A DNA stretch of 18,133 bases, taken from positions 1 through 18,133 of the forward strand of contig DAIOGN010000067.1 in the NCBI GenBank assembly GCA_036745245.1, in the 5' to 3' direction. The DNA comes from DAIOGN01 sp036745245 (GTDB lineage: Bacteria; Zixibacteria; MSB-5A5; JAUVRN01). Shown here in pieces: positions 1-7,486 of the stretch (the stretch's first letter is position 1; the number at the start of each line of letters is the position of its first letter). The notes below the pieces were generated by a model. That model had not been told where the DNA came from and did not search any database. It saw only the letters and a program-made list of their open reading frames with translations. A program made the position numbers and the translations under genes.

Positions 1-297
1 CTTGCGGGACGGGCCTTCGTCCCCTCCGAGTCGGAAGCGCTGATCGCCGCACACAAAGGTGCCACCTTCAGCCCCCCGCCGGAAAAGTGCATGCTCTGCG
101 AGCGCGGCGTGCTGGTGGATGTGGAGGGCGAGAAGGTCCGGCCGGGGCGCCCGAACCGCTGCATGTTGTGCCTGGAAGGAATTCCGGCGCCGGGCGACTG
201 CCTGTTTCACCTGAAAGATGCGCTCTCAGGCGCGCGCGGGCCGGCGGTTACGTCTGCTTCGAGCGAGACACCATCCGAGGCTTCTCGTGAGACCTGA
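1..297 (+). CDS. C-terminal part of an unrecognised protein with two CxxC motifs
   Basis: Frame 1 is open from the first base of the window to the TGA at 295-297, so this is the last 98 codons of a gene starting outside. I do not recognise the family. Two CMLC motifs lie at about residues 30-33 and 56-59 of the visible part, 26 residues apart, with a further Cys at about 68. That spacing would suit a zinc ribbon or another four-Cys metal site, but this is inference. The last 30 residues are low-complexity (Ser, Thr, Glu, Ala rich). Its end overlaps the convergent alkyltransferase-like gene by 50 bases, so one of the two 3' ends may be poorly conserved. Without the N-terminal part, a non-coding shadow is possible. 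Confidence 0.5.
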   Translation, partial: LAGRAFVPSESEALIAAHKGATFSPPPEKCMLCERGVLVDVEGEKVRPGRPNRCMLCLEGIPAPGDCLFHLKDALSGARGPAVTSASSETPSEASRET

Positions 298-649
298 CAC
301 GGGCCCGACCGCGCGTCGTGGCCACACCCACACGCGGCACCCACTGATACTTCGACAACATCACCCGACCCCCCAGGCCGAACTCCACACCTTCCGCTTC
401 GAGCAATACCTGCTGGAAATCGTCTGAGCCCGGCCTGGCCCGCAGGCTCACGTGTCCCGAGGCGTTGAGCACGCGATGCCACGGGAGCACCACATTGTCC
501 GGCGCATGGGCGAGCGCGTACCCCACCTGTCGCGCGTGGCGCGGCATGCCTGCCAGCGCAGCAATCTGGCCGTACGTCGCCACCCGGCCGCGCGGTATGC
601 GACGGACGATGGCGTAGATCCGCTGGTACGTGGCTACGTCGGGAGACAT
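248..649 (-). CDS. Alkyltransferase-like protein (Atl; MGMT family lacking the active-site Cys)
   Basis: This 133-residue protein matches the DNA-binding domain of O6-alkylguanine-DNA alkyltransferases: an IPRGRVATYGQIA helix-turn-helix region (18-31), the ARQVGYAL segment carrying the putative arginine finger (R40), and PWHRV at 56-60. In true MGMT/Ogt enzymes the last motif is PCHRV. Trp57 replaces the methyl-accepting Cys, which is the hallmark of Atl proteins. From family knowledge, these bind O6-alkylguanine without repairing it and hand the lesion to nucleotide excision repair. It is the last gene of the minus-strand operon, and its ATG at 649-647 lies inside the end of the NUDIX gene (16-base overlap). 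The last 15 or so basic residues go beyond the usual core and overlap the convergent partial gene. Confidence 0.92.
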   Translation of the reverse strand: MSPDVATYQRIYAIVRRIPRGRVATYGQIAALAGMPRHARQVGYALAHAPDNVVLPWHRVLNASGHVSLRARPGSDDFQQVLLEAEGVEFGLGGRVMLSKYQWVPRVGVATTRGRARVRSHEKPRMVSRSKQT

Positions 650-1254
650 GACTCCACCGTACTAAGGGATTCTCCCTCACGGAGCAGCCAGCCGAGGTCT
701 TCGAGCTGCTCGATCAGCAAATCCTGCAGCGCTGCGCGGTACTTCAACCCGGACACGCTCGATTTCAGCATGATCGCACGGTGTGCGTATAGCTCCTCCC
801 AGGGGCACCAGCGGGCTTCACGAATCTCTTCTGTGTCCTGTGCCTCCACTTCGCCTGAAACATGTCGGGCGCTGAACACATGCGACGTCCAGGGAATGGT
901 GTACGACTCGCCGACGAACTCCACATCGATCCGGAGGTGGTACTGGAGAAGCTTCATTTCCACGCCGGTCTCCTCCATGGCTTCGCGTGCCGCACCCACT
1001 TCCAGCGGCTCTCCTGGAACCAGTCCACCCGACGGAATGCGGTACAGGCCGCGCGGGTACCACGGCTTGGCGATCACGATCACGCCGGGCGCGCCCAGGA
1101 TGGCCAGCGTGATGTCGTGTTTGCGGCCGTTCTTCTGTGAGTCGCGCACGAGATCCATCTCGCGCGGCGTGGCCGGATAGCTCATGGCATACGTAGCGGG
1201 ACGCCCGTAGCGAGCTTCGGCTTCCGCGATCATCTCGCGGGTGACGTACGCCAT
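634..1254 (-). CDS. NUDIX hydrolase
   Basis: This 206-residue protein has an intact Nudix box (G x5 E x7 RE-A-M-EE-T-G-V) from Gly76 to Val98, including the metal-binding REAMEE glutamates. Family members hydrolyse nucleoside diphosphates linked to another moiety; the substrate cannot be read from the sequence. I start it at the ATG at 1254-1252, which overlaps the stop of the thioesterase gene by one base (TGATG) and has AGGAAG about 7 bases upstream. An in-frame upstream extension to 1302 would lie inside the thioesterase gene and is less likely. The roughly 70-residue N-terminal part before the box is longer than in minimal Nudix enzymes. Its position just before a DNA-damage recognition gene would fit nucleotide-pool sanitation, but that is inference. 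Confidence 0.9.
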   Translation of the reverse strand: MAYVTREMIAEAEARYGRPATYAMSYPATPREMDLVRDSQKNGRKHDITLAILGAPGVIVIAKPWYPRGLYRIPSGGLVPGEPLEVGAAREAMEETGVEMKLLQYHLRIDVEFVGESYTIPWTSHVFSARHVSGEVEAQDTEEIREARWCPWEELYAHRAIMLKSSVSGLKYRAALQDLLIEQLEDLGWLLREGESLSTVESCLPT

Positions 1255-1670
1255 CAGGACTTCCTGCGGTACACGAGATTGGTGACGGTAGCATAGGCGC
1301 AACGCATGCCGTCGGCGCGCACCACCTCTACGGTGGACACCGACGTGGTGCGGCCGTGGTGAAGCACGCGTGCCTCCGCCTCGAGGTGGCGACCCGTCCC
1401 CGCCGCCAGGTAGTTCACCTTGAGTTCGATGGTCACGGAGTCTTCGAGTTCGCCGATCAGGGTGTTGGTGGCAAACGTCGCAGCCGTGTCGATGAGTGCC
1501 GCGAGTGCGCCGCCGTGCGTGACGCCCCGGTATTGACGAAACTCGGTGCGGTTGGGCATCCGCAGCACCACGCGCCCGGGCGCGATCGAGCGCAGCTTGA
1601 ATCCCAGGAGTGCGGGAAAGGGTGCCCGCTTGAGCTGGCGCTTTACGCGCGAAATAGTCTCCTGCTTCAT
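1254..1670 (-). CDS. PaaI-type hotdog-fold thioesterase
   Basis: The 138-residue protein has the hotdog thioesterase pattern: an N-terminal GFKLRSIAPGRVVLRMP strand pair, then GVTHGGALAALIDTAATFA (residues 49-67), which holds the HGG turn and Asp61 of the PaaI/YbgC-like active site, then a VTIELKVNYLAAG strand. Members hydrolyse acyl-CoA thioesters; the acyl group is not predictable here. The ATG (1670-1668) overlaps the upstream EamA stop by four bases (ATGA). Its own TGA overlaps the NUDIX ATG by one base, so translation is probably coupled on both sides. The length is normal for the family. Confidence 0.9.
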   Translation of the reverse strand: MKQETISRVKRQLKRAPFPALLGFKLRSIAPGRVVLRMPNRTEFRQYRGVTHGGALAALIDTAATFATNTLIGELEDSVTIELKVNYLAAGTGRHLEAEARVLHHGRTTSVSTVEVVRADGMRCAYATVTNLVYRRKS

Positions 1671-2551
1671 AACGTCTCCGTAATCACCACACCCACCACC
1701 ACGAGGAGGCCGGCCGCGATGAACATCGGGCTGATCGCCTCACCCAGAAGCCACCAGCCCAGGAGGGCCGCCACCACGGGCTGAATATTATTGAACACAG
1801 CCACGCGCGCCGCTTCGATGTAGCGCAGGGCCCAGTTCCAGAGAGTGTAGAAGAGCACCGAGGTGACGAGAGCGCAATAGAGCAGTCCGGTCCAGGCCTC
1901 AGACGACACGACCGCCGGGTTGAAATCGGCCAATGACCACACGCCGATGGGGATGAACAGCAGTGTGCCATAGGTCATGGCTCGGGCCGTCACCACCATG
2001 GCGCCGTACTTCAGGATGAGCGGCTTGCACAACACGGTGAAATAGGCCCAGGCCACCACGGCCAGGAGTGTGAGCATGTCGCCGCGAAGCTGGGAGGACG
2101 ATATCCGGACGCCACCCTCCACGAACACCAGGGCCACTCCCGCGATCGCGATCAGGATCCCTGTAAGTCGGCCAACGGTGACACGCTCGCCCAGTCGGCG
2201 AGCCGCAATCACCATGACCAGAAGCGGCGTGAGACTGTACAGGAGTGCGGAGTGCCCTGTGGTGGTCCACTGCAGGCCGTACAGAAACAGACCCTGATTG
2301 AGCGGAATGGCCAGAAAGCCCAGTCCCCAGAGCCGCCACTGGTCCTGCCGTTCAATGCTCCGTCCACGACGAAAGTACTCACCCAGCGGCCACAGCACAC
2401 TGGCGGCGATGACGAAGCGCAAGAGCGCCATGCGAAACGGGCCCAGATCGGCGATGGCCACCTTGGCCGCCAGAAACGTGCCCGACGCCAGGATCTGCCC
2501 GAAGACGACGACCGGAAAGTAGTACGCGGGACGCTTTACATCCGAAGTAAT
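1667..2551 (-). CDS. EamA/DMT-family membrane transporter, probable ATT start
   Basis: This hydrophobic protein has the two tandem five-helix EamA repeats of drug/metabolite exporters. The first ATG or GTG codon in frame is the GTG at 2461, but starting there removes most of the first membrane helix. In-frame codons upstream read DVKRPAYYFPVVVFG and on into a normal first helix. The frame stays open further but holds no ATG, GTG or TTG. ATT at 2551-2549 is preceded by AGAGG at a 7-base spacing and gives 294 residues, the usual family length. It would overlap the end of the M24 gene by 16 bases, in keeping with the tight operon. Alternatives are a CTG codon downstream or a sequencing error. 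Substrate unknown; it is likely an inner-membrane exporter. Confidence 0.85.
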   Translation of the reverse strand: MTSDVKRPAYYFPVVVFGQILASGTFLAAKVAIADLGPFRMALLRFVIAASVLWPLGEYFRRGRSIERQDQWRLWGLGFLAIPLNQGLFLYGLQWTTTGHSALLYSLTPLLVMVIAARRLGERVTVGRLTGILIAIAGVALVFVEGGVRISSSQLRGDMLTLLAVVAWAYFTVLCKPLILKYGAMVVTARAMTYGTLLFIPIGVWSLADFNPAVVSSEAWTGLLYCALVTSVLFYTLWNWALRYIEAARVAVFNNIQPVVAALLGWWLLGEAISPMFIAAGLLVVVGVVITETL

Positions 2552-3714
2552 GGCAGAACCTCTGTCTGGAGCGGCAGCGTGGTGACCTGCGGACCCGTGG
2601 GGGTCATGAGTACGTTGATCTCGGAGCGGATGCCGAAATTGTCGAGGTAGATTCCCGGCTCCACGGAAAACAACAACCCCGTCACCAGTGGCCGGATGTC
2701 CTCGGTTTCGAAGTCGTCGAGATTGGCGCCCGGCCCGTGCAGGGTGGTGGTGATGGAGTGTCCGGTGCGGTGGATGAACCTGTCGCCGTGGCCCGCCTTT
2801 ACAATCACCGCGCGAGCCGCCCGATCAGCCTCGGCTCCGGTGACGGTGCGCCCTGCTGTGTGAGCCGTCTTGATGGCGGCCACGGCCGCGTCGCGCGCCT
2901 GGCGCACCGCCTGAAACACTTTGTCGATGTGCGCCGGCACCTGGTCGCCGAGAAACCCAGTCCATGTAATGTCTGCGAACACTCCGCCCGGTTCTCTTCC
3001 CCACAGGTCGATGAGCAGGAGGTCGCCCTTGCGGATGGGCGTGTTGGTGGCGCGGTCGGGTTCGTAGTGCGGCAGGCCCGCGTGCGCGTTCACCGCGACG
3101 ATCGGACCGTGGTCGGTGACGATGCCAAGCTCTTCAAAGCGCTTCAGCATGAATTCCCGGAGGTCGTACTCGCCGAGCGTCTCGCTCCGTGACACGGCGT
3201 CCGCTGCGCGCGCAAACGCCGCTTCCTTCACCAACAACACTGCAATGCACGCACGCCGGTGACCGGCGATTTCATCTTCGCTCAGCACTGCAAGGAAGTC
3301 CTGCACCAGGTTGGCCGAGGATACCACTTTGGGCCCCACGCTCTCTACCAGTTCCACGGTGCCGCGATCCACGCGCGACAGTGTTGGCAGAGCCGCGCGC
3401 GGGGAGTATTCCATGGCCACGCGGGCGAAGCCTCCGGCGGCCTTGCGCAAGCCTGCCTCAAACGTCTCGCGATTGCGATACACGATCCGGCTGCCGGGCA
3501 GGTGTGCCACGGCTTCGGGCTCCATGACGTGTTGAAGCGCCACGGGCTCGCCGGTGGCGGGAATGCAGTAGAACCAGCGGCGTGTGAGGATAGCGTGTTC
3601 GGGCGTGCTCAGTACTTCCCGGGCGAGGGTGTTCTGGCCGCGGAAGTCGTACAACAGCCAGGCATCGACTTTCTCACGTTTCAGAGCCTCTTGAATGCGG
3701 GGGACGTCGAGCAT
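2536..3714 (-). CDS. M24 family metallopeptidase (Xaa-Pro aminopeptidase-like)
   Basis: The 392-residue product has the creatinase-type N-terminal domain (residues 1 to about 145) and a pita-bread C-terminal domain with all five metal ligands: Asp236 (IDLWG), Asp248 (FADITWT), His319 (RTGHS), Glu352 (VEPGIY) and Glu365 (IRSEIN). HYEP at 216-219 and HGPG at 326-329 complete the M24 pattern. It should remove N-terminal residues, probably before proline, with two metal ions in the cytoplasm (family knowledge). I start at the ATG at 3714-3712, just after the DUF2914 stop. A longer frame reaching 3951 only adds a low-complexity Arg/Gly-rich segment overlapping the neighbour. The TAA stop at 2538-2536 lies inside the proposed EamA start region. 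Confidence 0.93.
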   Translation of the reverse strand: MLDVPRIQEALKREKVDAWLLYDFRGQNTLAREVLSTPEHAILTRRWFYCIPATGEPVALQHVMEPEAVAHLPGSRIVYRNRETFEAGLRKAAGGFARVAMEYSPRAALPTLSRVDRGTVELVESVGPKVVSSANLVQDFLAVLSEDEIAGHRRACIAVLLVKEAAFARAADAVSRSETLGEYDLREFMLKRFEELGIVTDHGPIVAVNAHAGLPHYEPDRATNTPIRKGDLLLIDLWGREPGGVFADITWTGFLGDQVPAHIDKVFQAVRQARDAAVAAIKTAHTAGRTVTGAEADRAARAVIVKAGHGDRFIHRTGHSITTTLHGPGANLDDFETEDIRPLVTGLLFSVEPGIYLDNFGIRSEINVLMTPTGPQVTTLPLQTEVLPLLRM

Positions 3715-3725
3715 GGCCTTATGTA

Positions 3726-4121
3726 CTAGTTGCCGTGCACGGTCACCGAATCGGCGGCCAGCACCCGGCCCTCTTTGTCTTCCACATGCACCGCCCACCG
3801 GCCCGCCATCTTGTCGCCGAGGGTTTTGACGGAGTGTGTGCGAAAGCGATAGCCCTGAACAGGAATGCGGATGCGCTGTGACGTCCAGCCGCGAATGCTC
3901 CACACGTGGTAGACTGTGTCGCCGGGTTTCGCGTCGCCGATCAATGCCCAAAAGTACAGTTTTCCGACCTTCTGGCTGAAGCTGGTGTCCACGCCGATCA
4001 CGGTGTGGTTCTCGATGCCCGTCCCGAAGGCGGAATTAATCACCGACAGCGAGTCCGCGTACGCGGGCTGTTGCGTGCTCGAGATCAAGGCCAGGGTCAG
4101 AATCAGAGTGGCGCGCTTCAT
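3726..4121 (-). CDS. Secreted DUF2914 domain protein
   Basis: The 131-residue protein starts at the ATG at 4121-4119, preceded by GAGGAG about 9 bases away, and opens with a signal peptide (MKRATLILTL, hydrophobic core, likely cut after AYA at about residue 22). The mature part resembles DUF2914: a VYHVWSIRG segment, then YRFRTHSVKTLGDKMAGRW and a GRW-VHV-D-EGRVLAADSV ending. The function of this domain is not established. Members are small extracytoplasmic beta-rich proteins, often fused to other modules. It is the first gene of the six-gene minus-strand operon, 11 bases ahead of the M24 peptidase. Confidence 0.8.
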   Translation of the reverse strand: MKRATLILTLALISSTQQPAYADSLSVINSAFGTGIENHTVIGVDTSFSQKVGKLYFWALIGDAKPGDTVYHVWSIRGWTSQRIRIPVQGYRFRTHSVKTLGDKMAGRWAVHVEDKEGRVLAADSVTVHGN

Positions 4122-4186
4122 ACAGGTCGACTCCTCGCAGGGTTCCTTCCTGCTATCGGCCGGACCGCATCCCAACATCGAGACCT

Positions 4187-4215
4187 AGTATGCGCCTTGT
4201 TCCAATTTCCGGCAA
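4187..4215 (-). promoter_or_regulatory. Candidate sigma70-like promoter of the minus-strand operon
   Basis: On the minus strand, TTGCCG (4215-4210) and CATACT (4192-4187) are separated by 17 bases, about 65 bases upstream of the DUF2914 start codon. No other gene precedes this operon. The match is partial (4 of 6 in each box). Confidence 0.4.
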
Positions 4216-4226
4216 CGGTGGATAAA
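4197..4226 (+). promoter_or_regulatory. Candidate sigma70-like promoter of tadA
   Basis: TTGTTC (4197-4202) and GATAAA (4221-4226) are 18 bases apart and lie 30-45 bases before the possible tadA start codons. The site overlaps the candidate promoter of the divergent operon, so the two may compete. Confidence 0.35.
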
Positions 4227-4271
4227 CCCTTACCAGTTGCTGATCGAACCCTGCACATGTACTCTCCGGGC

Positions 4272-4754
4272 ATGTCCGAGCCGCTTCCCGATCCCGACGA
4301 GTACTGGATGGCCGCCGCCCTGAAACAGGCGGAGGCGGCGTTCGACCTGGAGGAAGTTCCGGTGGGCGCCGTGGTGGTGCACCAGGGGAAGATCATTGGT
4401 CGCGGACACAATCAGACCGAGCAGTTGCAGGACCCCACGGCCCACGCCGAGATTCTGGCGATCGGTGCGGCGGCCACCAGCCTGGGTTCGTGGCGGCTCA
4501 CGGATTGCACGCTCTACGTGACTGTGGAGCCGTGTTGCATGTGCGCCGGGGCCATCGTGTGGTCGCGGTTGTCACGGCTGGTATATGGAGCGCCCGATCC
4601 CAAAGCGGGCGCTTGCGGTTCACTGTACGACATCGTGAACGACAAGCGCCTGAACCACCGCGTACCCACCACGCACGGCGTGCGACTGGAGGAGGCGGCG
4701 GGGTTGATGAAGGCGTTTTTTCAGAAGCGGCGAAAGCCGGAGGAGGCATCTTGA
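4272..4754 (+). CDS. tadA: tRNA-specific adenosine deaminase (A34 to inosine)
   Basis: The 160-residue protein is a full-length TadA-type zinc deaminase. It has the HAE motif (His58, Ala59, Glu60: zinc ligand and catalytic acid) and PCCMC (87-91: zinc ligands Cys88 and Cys91), plus the family-typical VPVGAVVV and WRLTDCTLYVTVEPC segments. TadA converts adenosine 34 of tRNA-Arg(ACG) to inosine in the cytoplasm. I chose the ATG at 4272. An in-frame ATG at 4257 would add five residues, and neither has a strong ribosome site. The stop overlaps the TTG start of the next gene, and a tRNA-Ser gene follows 500 bases later, a common tadA neighbourhood. Confidence 0.95.
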   Translation: MSEPLPDPDEYWMAAALKQAEAAFDLEEVPVGAVVVHQGKIIGRGHNQTEQLQDPTAHAEILAIGAAATSLGSWRLTDCTLYVTVEPCCMCAGAIVWSRLSRLVYGAPDPKAGACGSLYDIVNDKRLNHRVPTTHGVRLEEAAGLMKAFFQKRRKPEEAS

Positions 4755-5263
4755 ACTCCACGACGCAATCGACCACGCATGGCGCTGCGGCGCCCAGCCA
4801 GACGGAGATTCAGCAGACTCAGATAAAGGTGATGTATCTGGGGCTGGCGTACTCGCTCGGATTGCCTCTGGTATTGCTTGCGGTCGGCTACTTCGTTCGC
4901 CTGGGAAACGCTGACATCGAAGGCGTCCAGCCCCGGGAACGGGTCATGTTCTACGCGCTTCTCGCCGTGGCGTTGATGGAGATCCCGACGTCCCTGTTTC
5001 TGAAGAAGATCTGGCTGAAGCCGCTCTCGACATCGACGCCGGGCCAGGCCGTCCCCACGACCGCCTACGTGTTCTCCAGGTACCTGGTGCTGATGAACCT
5101 GGCTGCGGCCTGCTCTGCGTACGGACTGGTGTGGTATCTAATGGGTGGAACCCTGCCGGAATTCGCCTTGTTTGCGGTGATCGGACTCATAATTTTCCGC
5201 CTCGTGCGCCCCTCGACGGAATTCTTCTTTTCATTGTTCGGGGTGCGCCCGGCGATCGAGTAG
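4751..5263 (+). CDS. Four-helix integral membrane protein of unknown function
   Basis: This 170-residue protein appears to start at TTG 4751-4753, which overlaps the tadA stop (TTGA) and sits just after GGAGGAGG, an excellent ribosome site. A polar N-terminus of about 30 residues (Thr, Ser, Gln rich) is followed by four predicted membrane segments: YLGLAYSLGLPLVLLAVGYF, MFYALLAVALMEI, LVLMNLAAACSAYGLVWYLM and FALFAVIGLIIF. I do not recognise the family. The overlapping start implies co-translation with tadA, although a functional link is not obvious. Confidence 0.75.
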   Translation: MNSTTQSTTHGAAAPSQTEIQQTQIKVMYLGLAYSLGLPLVLLAVGYFVRLGNADIEGVQPRERVMFYALLAVALMEIPTSLFLKKIWLKPLSTSTPGQAVPTTAYVFSRYLVLMNLAAACSAYGLVWYLMGGTLPEFALFAVIGLIIFRLVRPSTEFFFSLFGVRPAIE

Positions 5264-5281
5264 ATCGCCTTTTGCTTTGAC

Positions 5282-5371
5282 GGAGGGGTGCCAGAGTGGT
5301 TGATCGGGGCGGTCTCGAAAACCGTTGACCTTGCAAGAGGTCCCAGGGTTCGAATCCCTGCCCCTCCGCCA
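5282..5371 (+). tRNA. tRNA-Ser(CGA)
   Basis: The acceptor stem GGAGGGG (5282-5288) pairs with CCCCTCC (5361-5367). A G discriminator follows and then an encoded CCA (5369-5371). The anticodon loop CTCGAAA gives anticodon CGA, reading UCG. The long variable arm between the anticodon stem and the T arm, and the T loop GTTCGAATC, both fit a class II serine tRNA. The total is 90 nt including CCA. Confidence 0.96.
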
Positions 5372-5453
5372 GTGAATATGACGATGCTGATATCAGTACA
5401 CATGGCCCGTTCAGCGGCGAAGCGCCTTTCCCACCCTCAAGGGGACGCGTGAG

Positions 5454-6260
5454 TTGAAACGCATCGCGAGGTTCCCCATTCGGCTCTGTCTACTTCTCTC
5501 CGCCCAGTGCGCCGTCGCTCAGACCGCCGACAAGACTCGCGATTCTCAGTTGCTCCACGCGAAGCTGTGTGACGTGGCCGCTTTCATTGAGAGGTGCGAC
5601 AGCACTTGGCTGTGGAGGTTCAGGACCGAAGATCCAGAAGACTCAGGCAGGAGCCTGTCTGAACAGATAATCATTGGACTTGAGGAGACGGGCCGGTGCA
5701 AAGGAGCACACGGGGACGCCACTGTGATGGTTGCCTTGCTTCACATCGGAGTTGGATTGGACACTTGGGCGTTTCCGGCCGCTTTGGTGGCAGATGGGCC
5801 GGACACATCAGTGTACTACGGCTGCGAACCGCTTGGGGCCATTGCCTGCGATACCGAAAGGTTCGCGGATATCACAGGCGACGGGTTGCCAGAGCTAGTA
5901 TTGAATTGTCACTTTGGGCAACGTGTTCGGGGTCTAAGGGTCCTCAGTGTTACGGGGTTGGATGCGTCCCTACGGGTATTGGGGCGCATGGATTCCGCCA
6001 ACAGTCAAATGTATCCGGTGTTTTCCGGAGACGCCGGCGCCAGCATCGTCGAGACGGACGATTCGGAACTTCCGGTCATTGTAGTTCATGAGAATCACCA
6101 GAGGATCAGGGCGGGGCCGCTGGATAGCACGATACGCCGCACAGCAACGTACTTCCGATTCCATGACGGGAAGTATGAGGTTGCTCGGGAGGTGAGCTGG
6201 CTGCCCGGTGGAAGAGACACTGTCGAGGTGGTCTTTGAGCGCAAGAGTGACCGTAACTGA
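5454..6260 (+). CDS. Secreted protein of unknown function with one FG-GAP-like segment
   Basis: The 268-residue product starts at TTG 5454 with AAGGGG about 9 bases upstream, and has an N-terminal signal peptide (basic MKRIARFPIR, then a hydrophobic stretch to AVAQ at about residue 23). I do not recognise the whole protein. The segment FADITGDGLPELVLNC at about residues 139-154 resembles one calcium-binding FG-GAP/VCBS motif. Several Cys residues in the mature part suit an exported protein. Unlike the next three secreted genes it has no dockerin repeats. It is separated from them by repeat copy A. Confidence 0.7.
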   Translation: MKRIARFPIRLCLLLSAQCAVAQTADKTRDSQLLHAKLCDVAAFIERCDSTWLWRFRTEDPEDSGRSLSEQIIIGLEETGRCKGAHGDATVMVALLHIGVGLDTWAFPAALVADGPDTSVYYGCEPLGAIACDTERFADITGDGLPELVLNCHFGQRVRGLRVLSVTGLDASLRVLGRMDSANSQMYPVFSGDAGASIVETDDSELPVIVVHENHQRIRAGPLDSTIRRTATYFRFHDGKYEVAREVSWLPGGRDTVEVVFERKSDRN

Positions 6261-6310
6261 CCTTCTCCAAAGGGCGCCTGGACAGAGTGACGACTATGCC
6301 AGTTCAATCA

Positions 6311-6379
6311 GAGTTCTATATGTATCCCAGGCTCCCCGCATTTCAAGTATATTCAAGGCACATCCTTTACACTTCATTC
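6311..6379 (+). repeat. Inter-gene element, copy A
   Basis: This 69-base stretch matches copy B (7487-7555) at about 61 positions without gaps. It starts GAGTTCTATATGTATCCCAG and ends in the CACATCCTTTACACTTC core. Just downstream a second core unit follows (ATTCAAGGCACACGGTTTAC, 6376-6395), so copy A has two tandem core motifs 27 bases apart. It lies about 150 bases upstream of a dockerin gene. Confidence 0.85.
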
Positions 6380-6400
6380 AAGGCACACGGTTTACACTTT
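6376..6400 (+). repeat. Second tandem core unit of copy A
   Basis: ATTCAAGGCACACGGTTTAC and the following bases repeat the unit ATTCAAGGCACATCCTTTAC that begins 27 bases earlier at about 6351. Tandem short motifs of this kind occur at transposon ends or as regulator-binding sites. Confidence 0.7.
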
Positions 6401-6475
6401 TGGAGCACATCTACATCCTCAGTGACGTTCTCCCCAAAACGGTGCCATTTCGAGCCCGACAAGGGAAGGTGACGC

Positions 6476-6504
6476 TTTACAATTACCCGAGGACTGTTTA
6501 GATT
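6476..6504 (+). promoter_or_regulatory. Candidate promoter of the first dockerin gene
   Basis: TTTACA (6476-6481) and TAGATT (6499-6504) are separated by 17 bases, 28 bases before the ATG. The short leader contains GGAGG. The match is 5 of 6 and 4 of 6 to sigma70 boxes. Confidence 0.4.
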
Positions 6505-6532
6505 TAGCGATCTTCCATTCGGAGGTCCGCCC

Positions 6533-7375
6533 ATGGCCAACTGGAGAATTTCGGCCTTCACTTTTCTTGCGCTTTCGCTTTCGGCCAACCCGGGGATGGC
6601 GCAAAACCCCATACCTAATCCCGGCTTCGAGTCGTGGAGCTCGGGCCAGCCGGTCGGCTGGTTCACTACGAATTTTGGTTTTCCCCCCGACCCTGTCACG
6701 CAGACATCCGACCAACGCTCGGGGTCCTGGGCAGTGCGTGGAGAGGTGATCGAACGCAGCCCTGGGGATACAGCCATCCCCGCGCTCTCTACCGGAGGCA
6801 TTTCTGGACAGCTTTTCCCAACCACCACGCGCTGGGCAGCGCTGGATGGCTTCTACAAGCTCAGTCCGCAGTTCGGTGACTATGTCCATATCACTGTAGT
6901 GCTGTTGAACGGAATCTACCAGGTAGGCGTGGGCAACCTGGACATTTCGATGCCAACCTCCACCTACCTGGCCTTCTCGGTGCCGATCGTTTACAACTAC
7001 CACATCCAGCCCGAATCCGCATGGGTGGCCATCAACGCTTCGGGAGCGCTCGGAAATCTGGTTCCACACCTCGGTACATGGTTTCAGCTGGATGATCTTT
7101 CGATGTCCGGATCTGTGGCGTCGGTTTGCCCAGTGGCGCTCACAGGCGACGTGAACATGTCAGGCAATCGCAACACCGCCGACATCATCTACCTGGTGGG
7201 CTATGTGCTGAAAGACGGTGTGGAGCCGACTCCGTGCATCGGAGTGGGTGATGTAAACTGTTCCGGAAGTGTGACGACCTCCGACATTATCTATCTGGTG
7301 AATTCCGTGCTCAAGGCAGGCCCGGCGCCCTGCGACGTTTGCCCGCTCATCCCCTTTACCTGGGGCTGCCCGTAG
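6533..7375 (+). CDS. Secreted protein: CBM-like N-terminal domain plus paired dockerin-like repeats
   Basis: The 280-residue product starts at ATG 6533 after GGAGG (8-base spacing). The signal peptide ends near GMA/Q (residue 23). The mature N-terminus, NPIPNPGFESWSSGQPVGW, is the opening of a beta-sandwich domain like carbohydrate-binding or carbohydrate-metabolism modules, running to about residue 195. Two dockerin-like repeats follow, GDVNMSGNRNTADIIYLVGY (205 on) and GDVNCSGSVTTSDIIYLVNS (239 on). Each has the Asp-x-Asn-x-Ser-Gly start and a hydrophobic helix of a calcium-binding F-hand. It ends in a short Cys-containing tail (CDVCPLIPFTWGCP) beyond the dockerin pair. Likely extracellular or surface-bound; the ligand is unknown. 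Confidence 0.88.
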   Translation: MANWRISAFTFLALSLSANPGMAQNPIPNPGFESWSSGQPVGWFTTNFGFPPDPVTQTSDQRSGSWAVRGEVIERSPGDTAIPALSTGGISGQLFPTTTRWAALDGFYKLSPQFGDYVHITVVLLNGIYQVGVGNLDISMPTSTYLAFSVPIVYNYHIQPESAWVAINASGALGNLVPHLGTWFQLDDLSMSGSVASVCPVALTGDVNMSGNRNTADIIYLVGYVLKDGVEPTPCIGVGDVNCSGSVTTSDIIYLVNSVLKAGPAPCDVCPLIPFTWGCP

Positions 7376-7486
7376 GCGTCAAACAACTCCCTGCCCGTGG
7401 ATGGAATTGAAAGGCCAGTCGTTCGTGAGGCTCGACAAGGTGGTGTGGTAGTCGTTGGCCAGGGTACGGCTACGTAGCCTCCAGGA

